Below, piece after piece: positions 1 to 10,965 of a DNA stretch of 64,000 nt. Below the pieces are notes generated by a model. The model ran no database searches, was not told the DNA's origin, and saw nothing but the letters and a program-made list of their open reading frames with translations. Source of the DNA: Dugong dugon. Its lineage: Eukaryota > Chordata > Mammalia > Sirenia > Dugongidae. Location: the NCBI GenBank assembly GCA_030035585.1, contig CM057471.1, positions 92,009,819 through 92,073,818 of the forward strand, in the 5' to 3' direction. The position numbers and the translations under genes are program-made. Each line of letters opens with the position of its first letter. The stretch's first letter is position 1.

Positions 1-132
1 TGTAGGGTTTTCAGTGACTATGATCTTTTGGAAGTAGATGGCCAGGCCTTTCTTCCAAAGTGCCTCTGGGTGGATTCAAACCACCAAATTTTCAATTAGT
101 AGTTTAACCATTTTCACCACCCAAGGACTCTG
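1..132 (-). mobile_element. AfroSINE, long type, 3' part cut by window edge
   Basis: Read on the minus strand, this runs from a tRNA-like head (ccttgggtggtg, then a degenerate B box) into the long-type body with gaagaaaggcctggc and a degraded gatctacttcc. The tail lies outside the window. The small open frame across it is a chance frame through the SINE. Confidence 0.85.
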
Positions 133-929
133 TTTTGTGAAACTGGGCCCCCTTATTCAATTTACACAACAACAAAATAACCTAACCAACCAGACCAGAC
201 CACTAGGCATTACTGAAGGTTTCAGCTGAAACTCAAGAAAGAGTCACCTTGCATAGCATACACCCTCCCTCCATCTCACCTCATCCTCCTTTGTCCTTTG
301 TTTTCCTTCTGTTTCAACTCTATTGTGGAATTGAAATTATTGATTATATAACTGAAATTATGAGAATCCAGCAAGAGTCCCAAATTCTTCTCCCTCTATC
401 TCATAGGACAGATTTTCCCCTCTTTTGAGCATATGCTGTTTTGTTGTTATTAGGTGCCATCAAGTAGGTTCCGACTCATAGCAACCCTATGTACAACAGA
501 ACGAAACACTGCCCAGTCTTAGGCTCTCCTCACAATCATTGCTATGCTTGAACTCATGTTTGCAGCCACTGTGTCAATCCATCTCATTGAGGGTCTTCCT
601 CTTTTTTGATGAGTCTCTACTTTACCAAGCATGATGTCTTCTCCAGAGATTGATACCTCCTGATAACATGTCCAAAGTACTTGAGACGAAGTCTCACCAT
701 CCTTGCTTCTAAAGAGCATCATGGTTGTACTTCTTCCAAGACAGATTTACTTGTTCTTCTAACAGCCCATGGTATATTCAATATTCATTGCCAACACCAT
801 AATTCAAAAGTATCAATTCTTCTTCAGTCTTCCTAATTCATTGTACACCTTTTGCATGCACATGAGGTGATTGAAAACACCTGGCCTGGGTCAGGCACAC
901 CTTAGTCCTCAAAGTGACAGCTTTGCTTT

Positions 930-1853
930 TTAACACTTTTGAAGGTCTTTTGCAGCAGATTTGCCCAATGCAATGCATCTGATTTCTTGACTACTGCTCC
1001 CATGGGTGTTGATTGTGGATCCAAGTAAAATGAAATTCTCAATAATGTCAATCTTCTCTCCATTCATCATGATGTTGCTTATTGACCCAGTTGTGAGGAT
1101 TCTTGTTTTCTTTATGTTTAGGTGTAATTCATACTGAAGGCTGTAGTCTTTGATTTTCATCAGTAAGTGCTTCAAGTCCCTTTCACTTTCAGCAAGCAAG
1201 ATTGTATCATCTGCATGTTGCAGGTTGTTAATAAGTCTTCCTCCAATCTTGATGTCATATTCCTTTTCATATAGTCCGGCTTCTTGGATAATTTGCTCAG
1301 CATACAGAATGAATAAGTATGGTGAGATGCACACCTTTCCTGATTTAAACCAGACTGCCTCTTGGTCTATGTATGGTTCCTCATGAGGACAATTAAGCAT
1401 TCTGGTATTCCCATTCTTTGCAATGTTATCCATACTTTGTTATGATCCACACAGTTGAATACCTCTGCATAGTCAATGAAACACAGGTAAACATCTTTCT
1501 GGTATTTTCTGCTTTCAGTTTCCTGTCCTTGTACTGCTGCAACTGCTTTTAGATTATCTTCAGTAAAATTTTACTTGCATGTGATATTCATGTTATTGTT
1601 CAATAATTTCCACATTCTGTTGGATCATTTTTCTTTGGAATGGGCACAAATATGAATCTCTTCCAGTTGGTTGGCATAGACAAGTGAGCACATCCAGTGC
1701 TGCATCCGTTTGTTGAAACATCTCAATTGGTATTCCTTCAATTCCTGGATCCTTGTTTTTCACCAATGCCCTCAGTGCAGCTTGGACCTCTTCCTTCAGT
1801 ACCATCAATTCCTGATCATATACTACCTCCTGAAATGCTTGAATGTCAATCAA
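930..1853 (-). pseudogene. RTE reverse transcriptase domain remnant
   Basis: The 1853-1593 piece carries LKEEVQAALRALVKNKDPGI, the fingers motif of RTE polymerases (normally NKSPGxDGIP). The 1433-930 piece carries the palm with HADDTILLAES. The usual YADD box is HADD here, so tyrosine is replaced while both aspartates remain. It continues with a thumb-like region (ILLGSTINTHGS). Frames are interrupted between the pieces around 1440-1590. The protein would copy RTE RNA, and in trans probably AfroSINE RNA, at the nicked target. It is dead because of the frameshifts. Confidence 0.85.
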
Positions 1854-2397
1854 TTCTTTTTGGTACAGTGACTCTGTGTATTCTTTTCATCTTCTTTTGA
1901 TGCTTCCTGCATCATTTAGTATTTTGCCCCTATAATCCTTTCATATTGCAACTCGAGGCTTGTATTTATTCTTCAGTTCTTTCAGCTTGAGAAACGCCAA
2001 GTGTGTTCTTCCCTTTTGGTTGTCTAACTCCAGGTCTTTGCACATTTCATTATAATACTTTATCTTCTCAAGCTGCCCTTTGAAATCTTCTGTTCAGCTC
2101 TTTTACTTCATCATGTCTTTCATTCACTTTAGCTGCTCTATGTTCAACAGCAAGTTTCAGAGTCTCTTCTGACATCCATTTTGGTCTTTTCTTTCTTTCC
2201 TGTCTTTTTAATTACCTTTTGCTTTCTTCATGTATGATGTCCTTGATGTCATTCCACAACTTGTCTGGTCTTCAGACATTAGTGTACAATGTATCAAATG
2301 CATTCTTGAGATGGTCTCTAAATTCAGGTAGGATATACTCAAGGTCGTATTTTGGCTCTTGTGGGTTTGTTTTAATTTTCTTCAGCTTCAACTTAAA

Positions 2398-3074
2398 CTA
2401 GCATATGAGCAATTGATGGTCTGTTCTGCAGTCAGCCCCTCGCCTTGTTCTGACTGATGATATTGAACTTCTCCATCGTCTCTTTCCACAAACGTAGTCG
2501 ATTTGATTCCTGTGTATTCCATTCAGCAAAGTCCACGTGTATAATTGCCATTTATGTTGGTGAAAAAAGGTATGTTCAATGCATAAGTTGTGAGTATTGC
2601 AAACTTCTATCATGCAATCTTTGGCATCATTTCCATCACCAAGGCCATAGTTTCCAACTACTGGTTCTTCTTTGTTTCCAACTTTCGCATTCCAATCACC
2701 AGTAATTATCAATGCATCTTGATTGCATGTTTCCTCAATTTCAGACTACAGAGGTTGGTAAAAATCTTTAATATCTTCATCTTTGGCCATACTAGTTAGT
2801 ATATAAATTTGAATGATAGTCATATTCTAATTATCTTTTTGTCACTTACAGTATTGTACTTCAGGATAGATCTTGAAATGTTCTTTTTGCCGATGGATGA
2901 AATGCCATTCCTCTTCAATTTGTCATTCCCAGCATAGTAGACCATGTGATTGTCTGATTGAAAATGTCCAATATCAGTCCATTTCAGTTCACTAATGCCT
3001 AGGATACTGATCTTTATGCATTCCATTTCATTTTTGACAACTTCCAATTCTCCTAGATTCATACTACTGAGCAT
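2398..3074 (-). pseudogene. RTE endonuclease domain remnant
   Basis: The first piece (3074-2820) contains the N-terminal EN region LGELEVVKNEM followed by ILGISELKW, which includes the conserved catalytic glutamate context of APE-type endonucleases. After a frame change, the second piece (2712-2398) has GDWNAKVG (the GDFN/GDWN metal-binding motif), NQIDYV, and a C-terminal TDHQLL matching the SDH motif. The domain would nick target DNA to prime reverse transcription. No single frame covers it, so it cannot give a functional enzyme. Assignment to RTE rather than L1 rests on GDWNAKVG and the close match to BovB-style motifs. Confidence 0.85.
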
Positions 3075-3085
3075 ATAGCAAGACC

Positions 3086-3509
3086 AACTCCAAGTATCTC
3101 AAGGGGCTTGCTTCAACTTCAAATACTATCAAAGTATTTTCCCAAGTACAGTTCTCTCCCTAAGGGCAATTCTACTATTACTTGATAAAGTAAGTTTTTT
3201 CCCATCTTGTGACGTGGGTATTTACTTTAATTGTAAAAGAGATAAGAAGAAAAAGTACAATCCTATAAGAGTGTAAAATAAGGGATGTGACCTAGTCTAA
3301 TGGGTCTGAAAATGTTCCATGGGATGATATCTGAAGAATGAATAGAATTTAACCAGCAACAGGAGAGAATTTGAGTGTTCCAGAGAAAGAAAGCTATATA
3401 TTGGGATTTTTTCTTTCATGTGGGAGAAAGTATTCAAGTGAAAGAATTATAAGGATAAGAAAATAAAGATGAAGACAGCTTTGTAGTTGGAAAAGAAATA
3501 CATGTAGAA
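3086..3509. other. No recognised feature
   Basis: AT-rich sequence between the RTE and the next AfroSINE. I see no coding frame, no repeat family I can name, and no RNA structure. Confidence 0.5.
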
Positions 3510-3680
3510 AAGTGGTGCAAATGGTTAAGCACTTGACTACTAACCAAAAAGTTGGCCGTTCAAATCCACCTGGAGGTACATCAGAAGAAAGGCCTGGTGA
3601 TCTACTTCCAGAAGATCACAGACACTGAAGACGCTATGAAGCTCAGAAATCGACTAGATGGCAACCTTTTTTTTTAATTC
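3510..3680 (+). mobile_element. AfroSINE, long type
   Basis: Starts at gtggtgcaaatggttaagc, has the B-box region gttcaaatccacc, the long-type body gaagaaaggcctggtgatc, and a worn tail (gaaatcgactagatggcaac). It ends in a T run at about 3668-3676. The head is slightly shortened. Confidence 0.88.
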
Positions 3681-3839
3681 TTATATAATTGCCAGAGGTG
3701 AGATAGAAATTCTAAACTGAGACATCTACCAATCAATACAGGGAGAAAACATAACCAATAGTATAACTGAATTTTCGTAAAACAAAAGCACGCCAAAAAA
3801 TCTCTCCTAGCACGTGGTTTATGAATGGTTCATAATGAT

Positions 3840-4035
3840 AAAGTTAGTATATTAAATGCTTACTTATATTATCTCATTCAATCATCACAACAAGTCTAGA
3901 TACAGTTGGAACAGAGGTTTGAAGAGGCTACGTGCACTGAGCAAGGTCACTAAGCTGCTAAGTGGTAGTGCCAGGATTTCAATCCAGGCCAGCCACCTGG
4001 CTCAAAAGGCCTTTTTCTTAACTACCACGGTACAC
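3840..4035 (-). mobile_element. MIR
   Basis: The reverse complement reads through the MIR core: gagccaggtggctggcctgg, then gaaatcctggcactaccactt, then agcagcttagtgaccttg. An ancient mammalian tRNA-derived SINE; its 3' end points toward 3840. Confidence 0.75.
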
Positions 4036-4531
4036 TAAATTCAGGTCCTCTGTGTTCTCTGCTTTCCTAGGACAACGCTGACTGGCAGGACTTTAATATT
4101 TAGCAGCTCCGGAGGAGCTACCCTTCCATGATATCATCTGGCCACTGTTTGGTGCAAATGAAACACGTGGAAAATTCTCTGAATTCATGAACCTTGTTTT
4201 CCATTTGGCCAAACCAGGTTGTTCCTTTTCACTGTAGACATGCAGAAAGCATTCTGTGATGTGTTTCTTGTGTTATTTTTAGGTTATTGAAGCCATGCGA
4301 ACGAGAACTTTCATGCATGAAATTTTTGTGGTCTCCGTGAAGGAATTCTTGGCTCAACACATAATGTCTTTTTAATAATGGTGTTGACCATGCCAGATAA
4401 TGTATTTTTAGTCACTGTCATGAATAAAAATGATGAAAATGAGCACGAATCTAAGGAGCTCAGAATACAATTAGATCAGTCATTTGAATATGGATTGGTA
4501 TACTCAATCCTCTAACAAGGTCTGTACACCA
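4036..4531. other. No recognised feature
   Basis: No gene or confidently named repeat. The sequence looks single-copy and AT-rich. Confidence 0.4.
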
Positions 4532-4533
4532 TA

Positions 4534-4711
4534 CAGTGAAACCTGTGAGAGCTGGAACTTGACTGGACTGCTGGGTCTCACAAGTTTTCCGCCTTTGACA
4601 GGGTGCAGTCTTACTACTTTTCTATCACTTGTTTTAATGGAAAATATTTGAGTTTTCCTTTCCTAACAGGTTTCCACCTTACGCAGGTTCTGGCTTTCAC
4701 AGGTTTTACTG
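4534..4711. mobile_element. MITE-like DNA transposon with 25-bp terminal inverted repeats
   Basis: The left end begins cagtgaaacctgtgagagc. The reverse complement of the right end begins cagtaaaacctgtgaaagc. The 25-bp termini match at 21 positions, and all four differences are transitions. Both ends abut TA (4532-4533 and 4712-4713), the target duplication of Tc1/mariner/pogo elements. The CAGT(G/A)AAACC terminus resembles Tigger/pogo ends. It has no transposase and its length of 178 bp is typical of an internally deleted non-autonomous copy. Exact family not determined. Confidence 0.8.
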
Positions 4712-4713
4712 TA

Positions 4714-7149
4714 GTAGGTGTAATCCAGTCATTTCAGCCATTCATATGTCCAATGAGGGTCTTTGCAAGATCAGCTCAGTCGTGGTCACCAAAAATCTTT
4801 GGAAAGAGAGAAGCAAGAAACACAAGTTCAGTTTTCAAAAACCATGCCCTGTCCTGCCCTGCCCTGAGGGGCTTTCCTCCTCTACTCTCTTTTCCTTTCA
4901 CTTTTTAGTGCCCCTCCCCATTATTCTCCCTTCCCATTATGGAGTGCCTTGTAAAAAAAACACTATAAAGCTGGATTGCCAAAGCATTGAATTTTTAAAC
5001 CCTCTAAATAGGACATTAGTTCATAACTTGCATGTTTTGAAATCCGATCAACATGCCGTTTCTCAACACATTAAGCAAAGCAAGCAAAATTAGTCTGCTT
5101 TATGTCAGGTGCTTAGCACAAATCCCTTAATAATGTGCTTGAGTGCAAAAACCATTAATAAATGCATAAGTCCCTAAGACAGGCTTGATTAATTAAGTCA
5201 TATGTGTATCCTTCTAATTAAAAAAAAAAAAAAAAAAGAACATTAGGCAGATGAGTGGAATTTCTGAGTACAAAATTCAAAGGCTTCTTTTGAATGCCTT
5301 TTGCCTTTCTCTTCAAGATGAAAGGAATACCGCTGGTTATTGTAGCTGCCAACAAACAGTTATAGCATGGGCACAAAGCACCCAGAACTCTGTGTCGTAT
5401 TAAAAACAATTTGGTATTCATCTGCCAATTTGTAACTCAGTTCTCAATCAGGGGCCTGTCTGATTAAGTCAAGCAATTCAAATTTGAGGGGGCAGCTGGT
5501 GCTGCTATGCAAATAAACAGATGAGGAAGAAATGGGACTAGTGAATCAACAAGCAGATGGTAAAAAGCCAAGGCCTTCAAAGAGTACTTGAAGTTCTTTT
5601 CCTTTCTGCTTCCCATCACCCTAGGTCTCTCAGAATTTATATTCCAAGGGATTATAAAGATTATCACTTAGTCTAATGATCAGCATAGAACAGTTTCTAA
5701 CATTGATCCTTCCAAATGGTCATCGCTTCAATGAGTCCTCGTTTGTTTTCTTAATCAATTAACCAAATATATAATATAACTAAGACACTAATATATGCCC
5801 ATCCTTGTTTCTGGCCAAGTGTTTCCATACAAAGGTGCAATGTTCTTCACAGAGGTAGGAGCCTTCCTCCCAGGTCAATATGCCTTAGGGAGCGAGGCCC
5901 AAAGAAAGGCGTTGGATCCTGAATCTGTCCATTCCCACAATCGTACATTTCCTCATGACTGGGTCAGTGTCACATAGTTGGACTAATTCTGGATCTTTTT
6001 CTGCAACTGGTCCAGGCATTACTCATTTGTCCCTGTCTGAACTGGATCTATTTGGAAAATGCTCACAGAGTCTATCTTTATTTCTGGGGATCTCAAATTT
6101 CAGATACAACTTTTGGCAGTTATGCTGTCCAAAGTCTCAACATAAATACCTTCATTAATTATTGCCTTTCCTCTGCCATAATCTGTCTTTGGCTGGCTCT
6201 CTTCATCCTGATAGCAAGTAGACAAGGTCAAATTATGCAGATTGTGTAGGCAATGAAATGAGAATAGGTGCAGTTGGACATTGTTAAAAGGTTTGAAACA
6301 GGCATGATATGATTCAGGATACATTCTAGAAATGTAACATGTTGGTTCTTAGAATGACTTGTTGGAAATATTGAGAGATCGCTTTTAGCACTTTGACAGC
6401 TATGGTTGCAAGTCATTGGTTTTATTAAGAACTAGGGGAGCATCTGTGTTTTTATAAGTAAATATGAACACAGGACCAATCTTTGAAGGATATGTTTCTT
6501 AGTTGTGATGTACAAATCACAACGTTTTTAAAATATTTGCTCAGACTAAATATTTTTGACCCAAGCCTTTGGGGATGAGTTTCCTTTCTGCTTTCTTAAG
6601 TATAAAATGCTTTTTCATAGTTGTATTTTACTAACTAGGAGTTCTGAATAGCATAATAGTGACTGCTTTGGACAAGCTTTAGATCAGGTAGTACCTAACC
6701 ATCCTCTTTTGCATCAAACAAGGCAGGGCCTAGATTCATACTACTTTATCCTCATTAACTACCAAAAGATCCACATAAGCCAATGTAACCTGTGAAAGTG
6801 TCAGGAACAAATGCTATGTAACATTTCTTTTCTCCATGAATAACAGAAAGCACTGGAAACCAGGTTAAAAAGTCAATTTCCAGAAATCTGTGACCAACAG
6901 ATACTTACTCAACTGTTGAAGATTTTAGGAAGAAAGCACAAATGCAGTAAAATGCACATATACAACTCCCAGCTTATACTACTGAGTTATTTCTCTTTAG
7001 GGTTTCTATCATCTTCCCACAATTCTTCCATCTGTCCTCATCTATTACTTGAGCCACTCCATTAGTTCTAGGTCCCTGGGCTTTAAATTTGCTCTTGTCT
7101 TTGTTTCCTCCTTTCCTGTCTGATTTTGTTAAGAAGTCAGCTGTCAGTT
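4714..7149. other. Long stretch without gene or nameable repeat
   Basis: It contains only short, unconvincing open frames. A pure A run lies at about 5221-5237 without a recognisable retrotransposon in front of it. The stretch may be old single-copy intergenic DNA. Confidence 0.4.
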
Positions 7150-8250
7150 TAACTATTGCTCTTTTGACTGCAATCTCTTTTGCTTTCTGATTTTTTTGTG
7201 TGTGCCTACAGATGAATTTCTCTTTATTTATCCTGCTAGGATAGCACTTCTTAAATCTGTGGCTTGATATCTTTCATTGGTTTGGGGAAAATTCTCAACC
7301 ATTATACCTTAAATATTGTTTTTTACAGTTTTGTGTCTCCCGTCTTCCAAAATCCCAATCACAGGTGTATTAAACCTTTACCATATCTTCTATGTCTTTT
7401 ATCTATTTTCTCTATTTTCCATATATATGTCACTTAGTACTTAATGCTGGATATTTTCTTTTGACTTACTTTCCAGTGAGTAAATTATTTCTTCATGTGG
7501 GTCTAATACGTTCAGTCATCCATCCCTTGAATCTATATATTTGGTCGTTACACCTTTCAGTCCTAGAATTTCTTGTTGTTTTATAGTTTTCTGTCTCCTA
7601 CCAAAATTCTTAATCTTGTATTTAATCTCCTTAAACATAACAAGCAGAGTTATTTTAAAATCTCTATCTTATTAGTCCAGTATCTGGAGCCCTTATTGGT
7701 TTGTTTCCATTGTCTGTTGTTTTTACTTATGTTTTCTTGTCTCTTTATGTATCTGGTTGCTTTTTATTGTTTGCCAAATATTGAATTTTCAAAATAGTTT
7801 GCAGAAATGGTTTGAAGTATAGGATAATGATGTCTTCCACCAAAGAGGACTTCAGTTCACTTTTGCTATGCGGATATGGGAACTAGCAATTTTGGTTCAC
7901 TTTAATCTAATTTCAGAGACTGAGAAGATTTAAAGCCAAGCTGCAGTCCCAAGAGGTCATGACTTCTCCCAGTTCCCCTTAACTCAGGGTGCAGCACTTT
8001 GGCTTCCTAGCCCAAAACGTGGAGACCACACCAGCCCCCCTACCTTGGTTACTCTGGACTCCAGTTCTTGTCCCCAGCCCTTCAAGGCTGTCAAAATACT
8101 TTTAAGTCTCTCATTCACATCTCCAAAATGAGCAAATGGCTCCAGAGGTAAAGCAGCCCAAAACTCTTCCCTGGGTCTCTGATCTCCCCCAAATCCTAGC
8201 CTGCTTATTTTTCATTATTTTGTTGCTCTCCCTTGCCTTCAAGATGTTCC
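7150..8250 (-). mobile_element. Ancient L1 (L1M-type) 5' region/ORF1 remnant
   Basis: The plus strand shows the typical antisense signature of old mammalian L1 5' ends: ctgtggcttgatatctttcat, ggaaaattctcaaccatta, the region around ttaaaatctctatcttatta, and ttattgtttgccaaatattg. It continues into a GC-richer 5' UTR-like part up to about 8190-8250. All frames are broken. Boundaries are approximate because divergence is high. Confidence 0.65.
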
Positions 8251-8888
8251 TTAATATTCTACCTAATTTTCCCAGTTGTTTTGATTGGGCAAATTGGTCC
8301 AAATATCTTTCTCAAAACCAAAATGCCTCTTCTGATTCTTAACTTTGACCCAAACCTTGAATTTGTGACTCCCTCCCAAGTAACTATCTTGATGTCACTG
8401 ATCCTTCCACAAGCCTGTGATACTATCTGACAAATTTCAGTCAAAAATGGATAACATATCACAGGTTTCTATTTTTCATAAACCCGTAAAACACACATAT
8501 ATCATGACAAGCCCCCATATAGCATAGCAACTCATCATATAAAAAAGTAGTGGTATCAAAAAGCCATAAATTGTAGGTATGGTGTAAATTAAAGAGTACT
8601 CAGTCCACACTAGTGTTTCTAAATGAACATAGCTCACCTGTAAATGTGCATTGGAATATATAAGAATAAGGCTTGAGCATTGGCCCCACATCAAAATTCA
8701 TCCAGAAAACCAACATTTACCCATTCCCACACTATTCCTTTTTTCTCAGGCTGTCCCTACTCTTGACTTCACCCATTTGCATCTGCTCCTTGGCAACTTG
8801 GCTCCAGTTTTTTAACCAACCCCCTTGATCTACAACTTCCCTTGGAATCCCTCTGTCCTGGCTTTCCCATCAGCACCTTTCCCAGCAC
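8251..8888. other. No recognised feature
   Basis: The first part may continue the old L1 5' UTR. The rest is unassigned. No coding frame is supported. Confidence 0.35.
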
Positions 8889-8948
8889 ATGTTGTTACCG
8901 TTGTTGTGTGCCATTGTGTCGATTCTGACTCATAATATAACCTCTGGT
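8889..8948 (-). repeat. RTE/AfroSINE 3' tail fragment
   Basis: About 60 bp beginning gttgttaccgttgttgtgtg and then the shared tail gattctgactcata. The GTT-rich start looks more like the RTE 3' end than the AfroSINE, but this length cannot separate them. Confidence 0.6.
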
Positions 8949-9171
8949 GTTTTCCCTCTGGCCAACTTCATGATCTTGGATAAGAAACACTCTTCATGTA
9001 AAATTCAACCCGACTCCATTAAATAGGTAGGCTGAGTACATTATCGCTATCCCCCGTCCAATGCTACCCAAGGGACGGGACATAAACATTTAAGTACAAT
9101 TTTCAAGTTATTTTATTTCAAAATAATTTAATGTTTAACTCAAAATTACTACTTGCTATAAATTATTTTAA

Positions 9172-9330
9172 CCAAAAACCCATTGCTGTTGAGTAGATTC
9201 TGACTCATAGCAACCCTATAGGACAGAGTAGAACTGCCCCATAGGGTTTCCAAGGAGCAGCTGGTGGATTCAAACTGCTGACTTTTAGGTTAGCAACTGA
9301 GTTCTTAACCACTCTGCCACCAGGGCTTCA
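9172..9330 (-). mobile_element. AfroSINE, short type
   Basis: Plus-strand reading starts at the tail (cattgctgttgagtagattc), passes ctataggacagagtagaact and ctccttgg-complement ccaaggagc, and ends at the head (ccaccagggctt). Essentially full length. Confidence 0.93.
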
Positions 9331-10755
9331 TAATTCATTTTAGACATTTTAAAATACGTAAATAGTTGTTATTCACATGATATTAGAGAATAACAAAAAA
9401 GAAATCTAAGACTAGAGATAACAGAGGGAATTGGGAACAGATTTAGGTTAAGCAGAATTATAAGGGCTTCTGGTCCCTTGAGAGAGAGAAAGAGAGACAT
9501 GTGGTTGATTATGAAGAGAAGGGATCAGAAAATACTCCCATGTCCAGCACAAACTGGCTACATTTTCTCAGTAGTGTATAATTCTGGTCTTTCAGTTATA
9601 TAACTACAGCTTGAGCTACTGGTGCAAAACAGCTTCCCTAAACTTACTTTGTTTCCTTTCATAATTCTGTCTGGAAATAAGGCACTTAAAATAAAACAAA
9701 AGACAGGAGTAATAACAATGAATAACTCTCTCTGTCTCACACACACTAGTTTGAGTGCCAAGGTTCCTCCCTCAAGGAAATCTGAGTTACAAATCTCTAA
9801 AAACAGAGGTTTCTAATGGAGACAGCGACAGGGCAAAAGGCACCACTATAATTTGATAAGGACTTACTTAGTCAAGCCTATCATTTTAAACAGGGTAAAA
9901 GGTTTTAAAGCATATTTGTTTGGAAATGATTTATTTCGACCACCACTGACGCCAAGAAGATTGAAGAGAGTACCGGTTAGTCATTTAGTTGGCGGTCTCT
10001 CTGAAGAGGAGGTGATAAATTTCTGACCTATATCTTACAATTGCTGCTAAGAGAAGAATTAGATCCCTACTATAATTCAATTCCTTTATCAGCCCACCAG
10101 TGACTTCCCAATCGCCTGGAATGTCCTCACAGTGACTTCATACTTGCTGAAAGTACAACAATCACGGAGATAAATTCCAGGACCACCCCACAGAGAACTT
10201 CCCCCTTTCCCTGCATTTTTTAAAGTTCTGGTAATTTATAGCTTCATGGTAATGTCCAGGGCTGTCTGAAGAGCAATTACATAAATATTTTTAATTGCAC
10301 TGTCATCTTGAGCAAACGAACTACGATTCATCTTAAGTACGCCAAGTTATCGGTTATCTCCACTAGAGTTTTAACATGATGTGGCAATCTGAAAGTACTT
10401 CAGTTAAAACACAGCAGTATATTTAGGAGCTTTAAAAGCTCTCCTGCTGTGTCTGTGACCTGTGTATCCTGTACTAATTTTCCATGGTCATTTTATTTCT
10501 CCATGTGGCCTGTGCTGGTTAACTCCACTGGATAACTTGCAAATAATATCAAAGATGTGAGCTTAATTGTATAGAAGAAACTGCAGCACAAATGCTAACC
10601 CTCTGCTTTATACACTCATACTTACCCATACAAGGAAAACTAGTGATGATAATGTGAATGGTTAAGTGCAATCCTTTACTATCGTGCAAAGAAGTACCTT
10701 CCTCCTCCCCTTCCAAAAAAATAAAAACAAACAAAACATGTAACAATGCATTCCT
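9331..10755. other. Unassigned, repeat-poor stretch
   Basis: No gene and no named repeat. A short GA-rich run lies at 9481-9500. The part from about 9900 to 10560 is free of visible repeats, contains several TAAT cores, and holds an imperfect inverted repeat at 10411-10450. It is the best candidate in the window for conserved non-coding sequence, but nothing here proves conservation. Confidence 0.4.
10411..10450. repeat. Imperfect inverted repeat (possible hairpin)
   Basis: Left arm acagcag plus aggagctt, right arm aagct plus tcct plus ctgctgt. The two paired blocks are separated by an unpaired tatattt on the left and an extra CT on the right. The apical loop is only about 3 nt, so as a transcript it would make an imperfect stem. 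No evidence of expression. Confidence 0.4.
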
Positions 10756-10965
10756 AGTTACCTTACTACTGCTCATGAGTCAATTCCAACTCAAGGTGAC
10801 ACCATGTGTGTCAAAGTAGAACTGTGCTCCATAGGTTTTCGGTGGCTGATTTTTGGAAGTAAATCGCCAGGCCTTTCTCCAAGGTGACTCTGGATGGATT
10901 CCAAACTCCAACCTTTTGGTTAGCAGCCCAACACATGAACAGTTTGTACCACCCAGGGACTCTAC
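10756..10965 (-). mobile_element. AfroSINE, long type
   Basis: Tail at the left (catgagtcaattccaactca), body cctttctccaaggtgactc, head at the right (ccacccagggactct). Nearly full length. Confidence 0.9.

Larger units (their letters stand above)
440..3085 (-). mobile_element. RTE (BovB-like) non-LTR retrotransposon, nearly full ORF, decayed
   Basis: A minus-strand LINE of about 2.65 kb. Translated pieces give, in order, an AP-endonuclease (about 3074-2398), a connecting region, an RTE reverse transcriptase (about 1853-930), and a 3' end with a short GTT/AAC-type tail near 440. The RTE order (EN, RT, short 3' UTR, single ORF, no poly(A)) matches BovB relatives. Frames are broken several times, so the copy is dead. 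The start of the ORF upstream of the EN seems absent or unrecognisable beyond about 3085. The last 60 bp at 450-510, read on the minus strand, closely resemble the AfroSINE tail (gctatgagtcggaa...gatggca). Confidence 0.85.
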
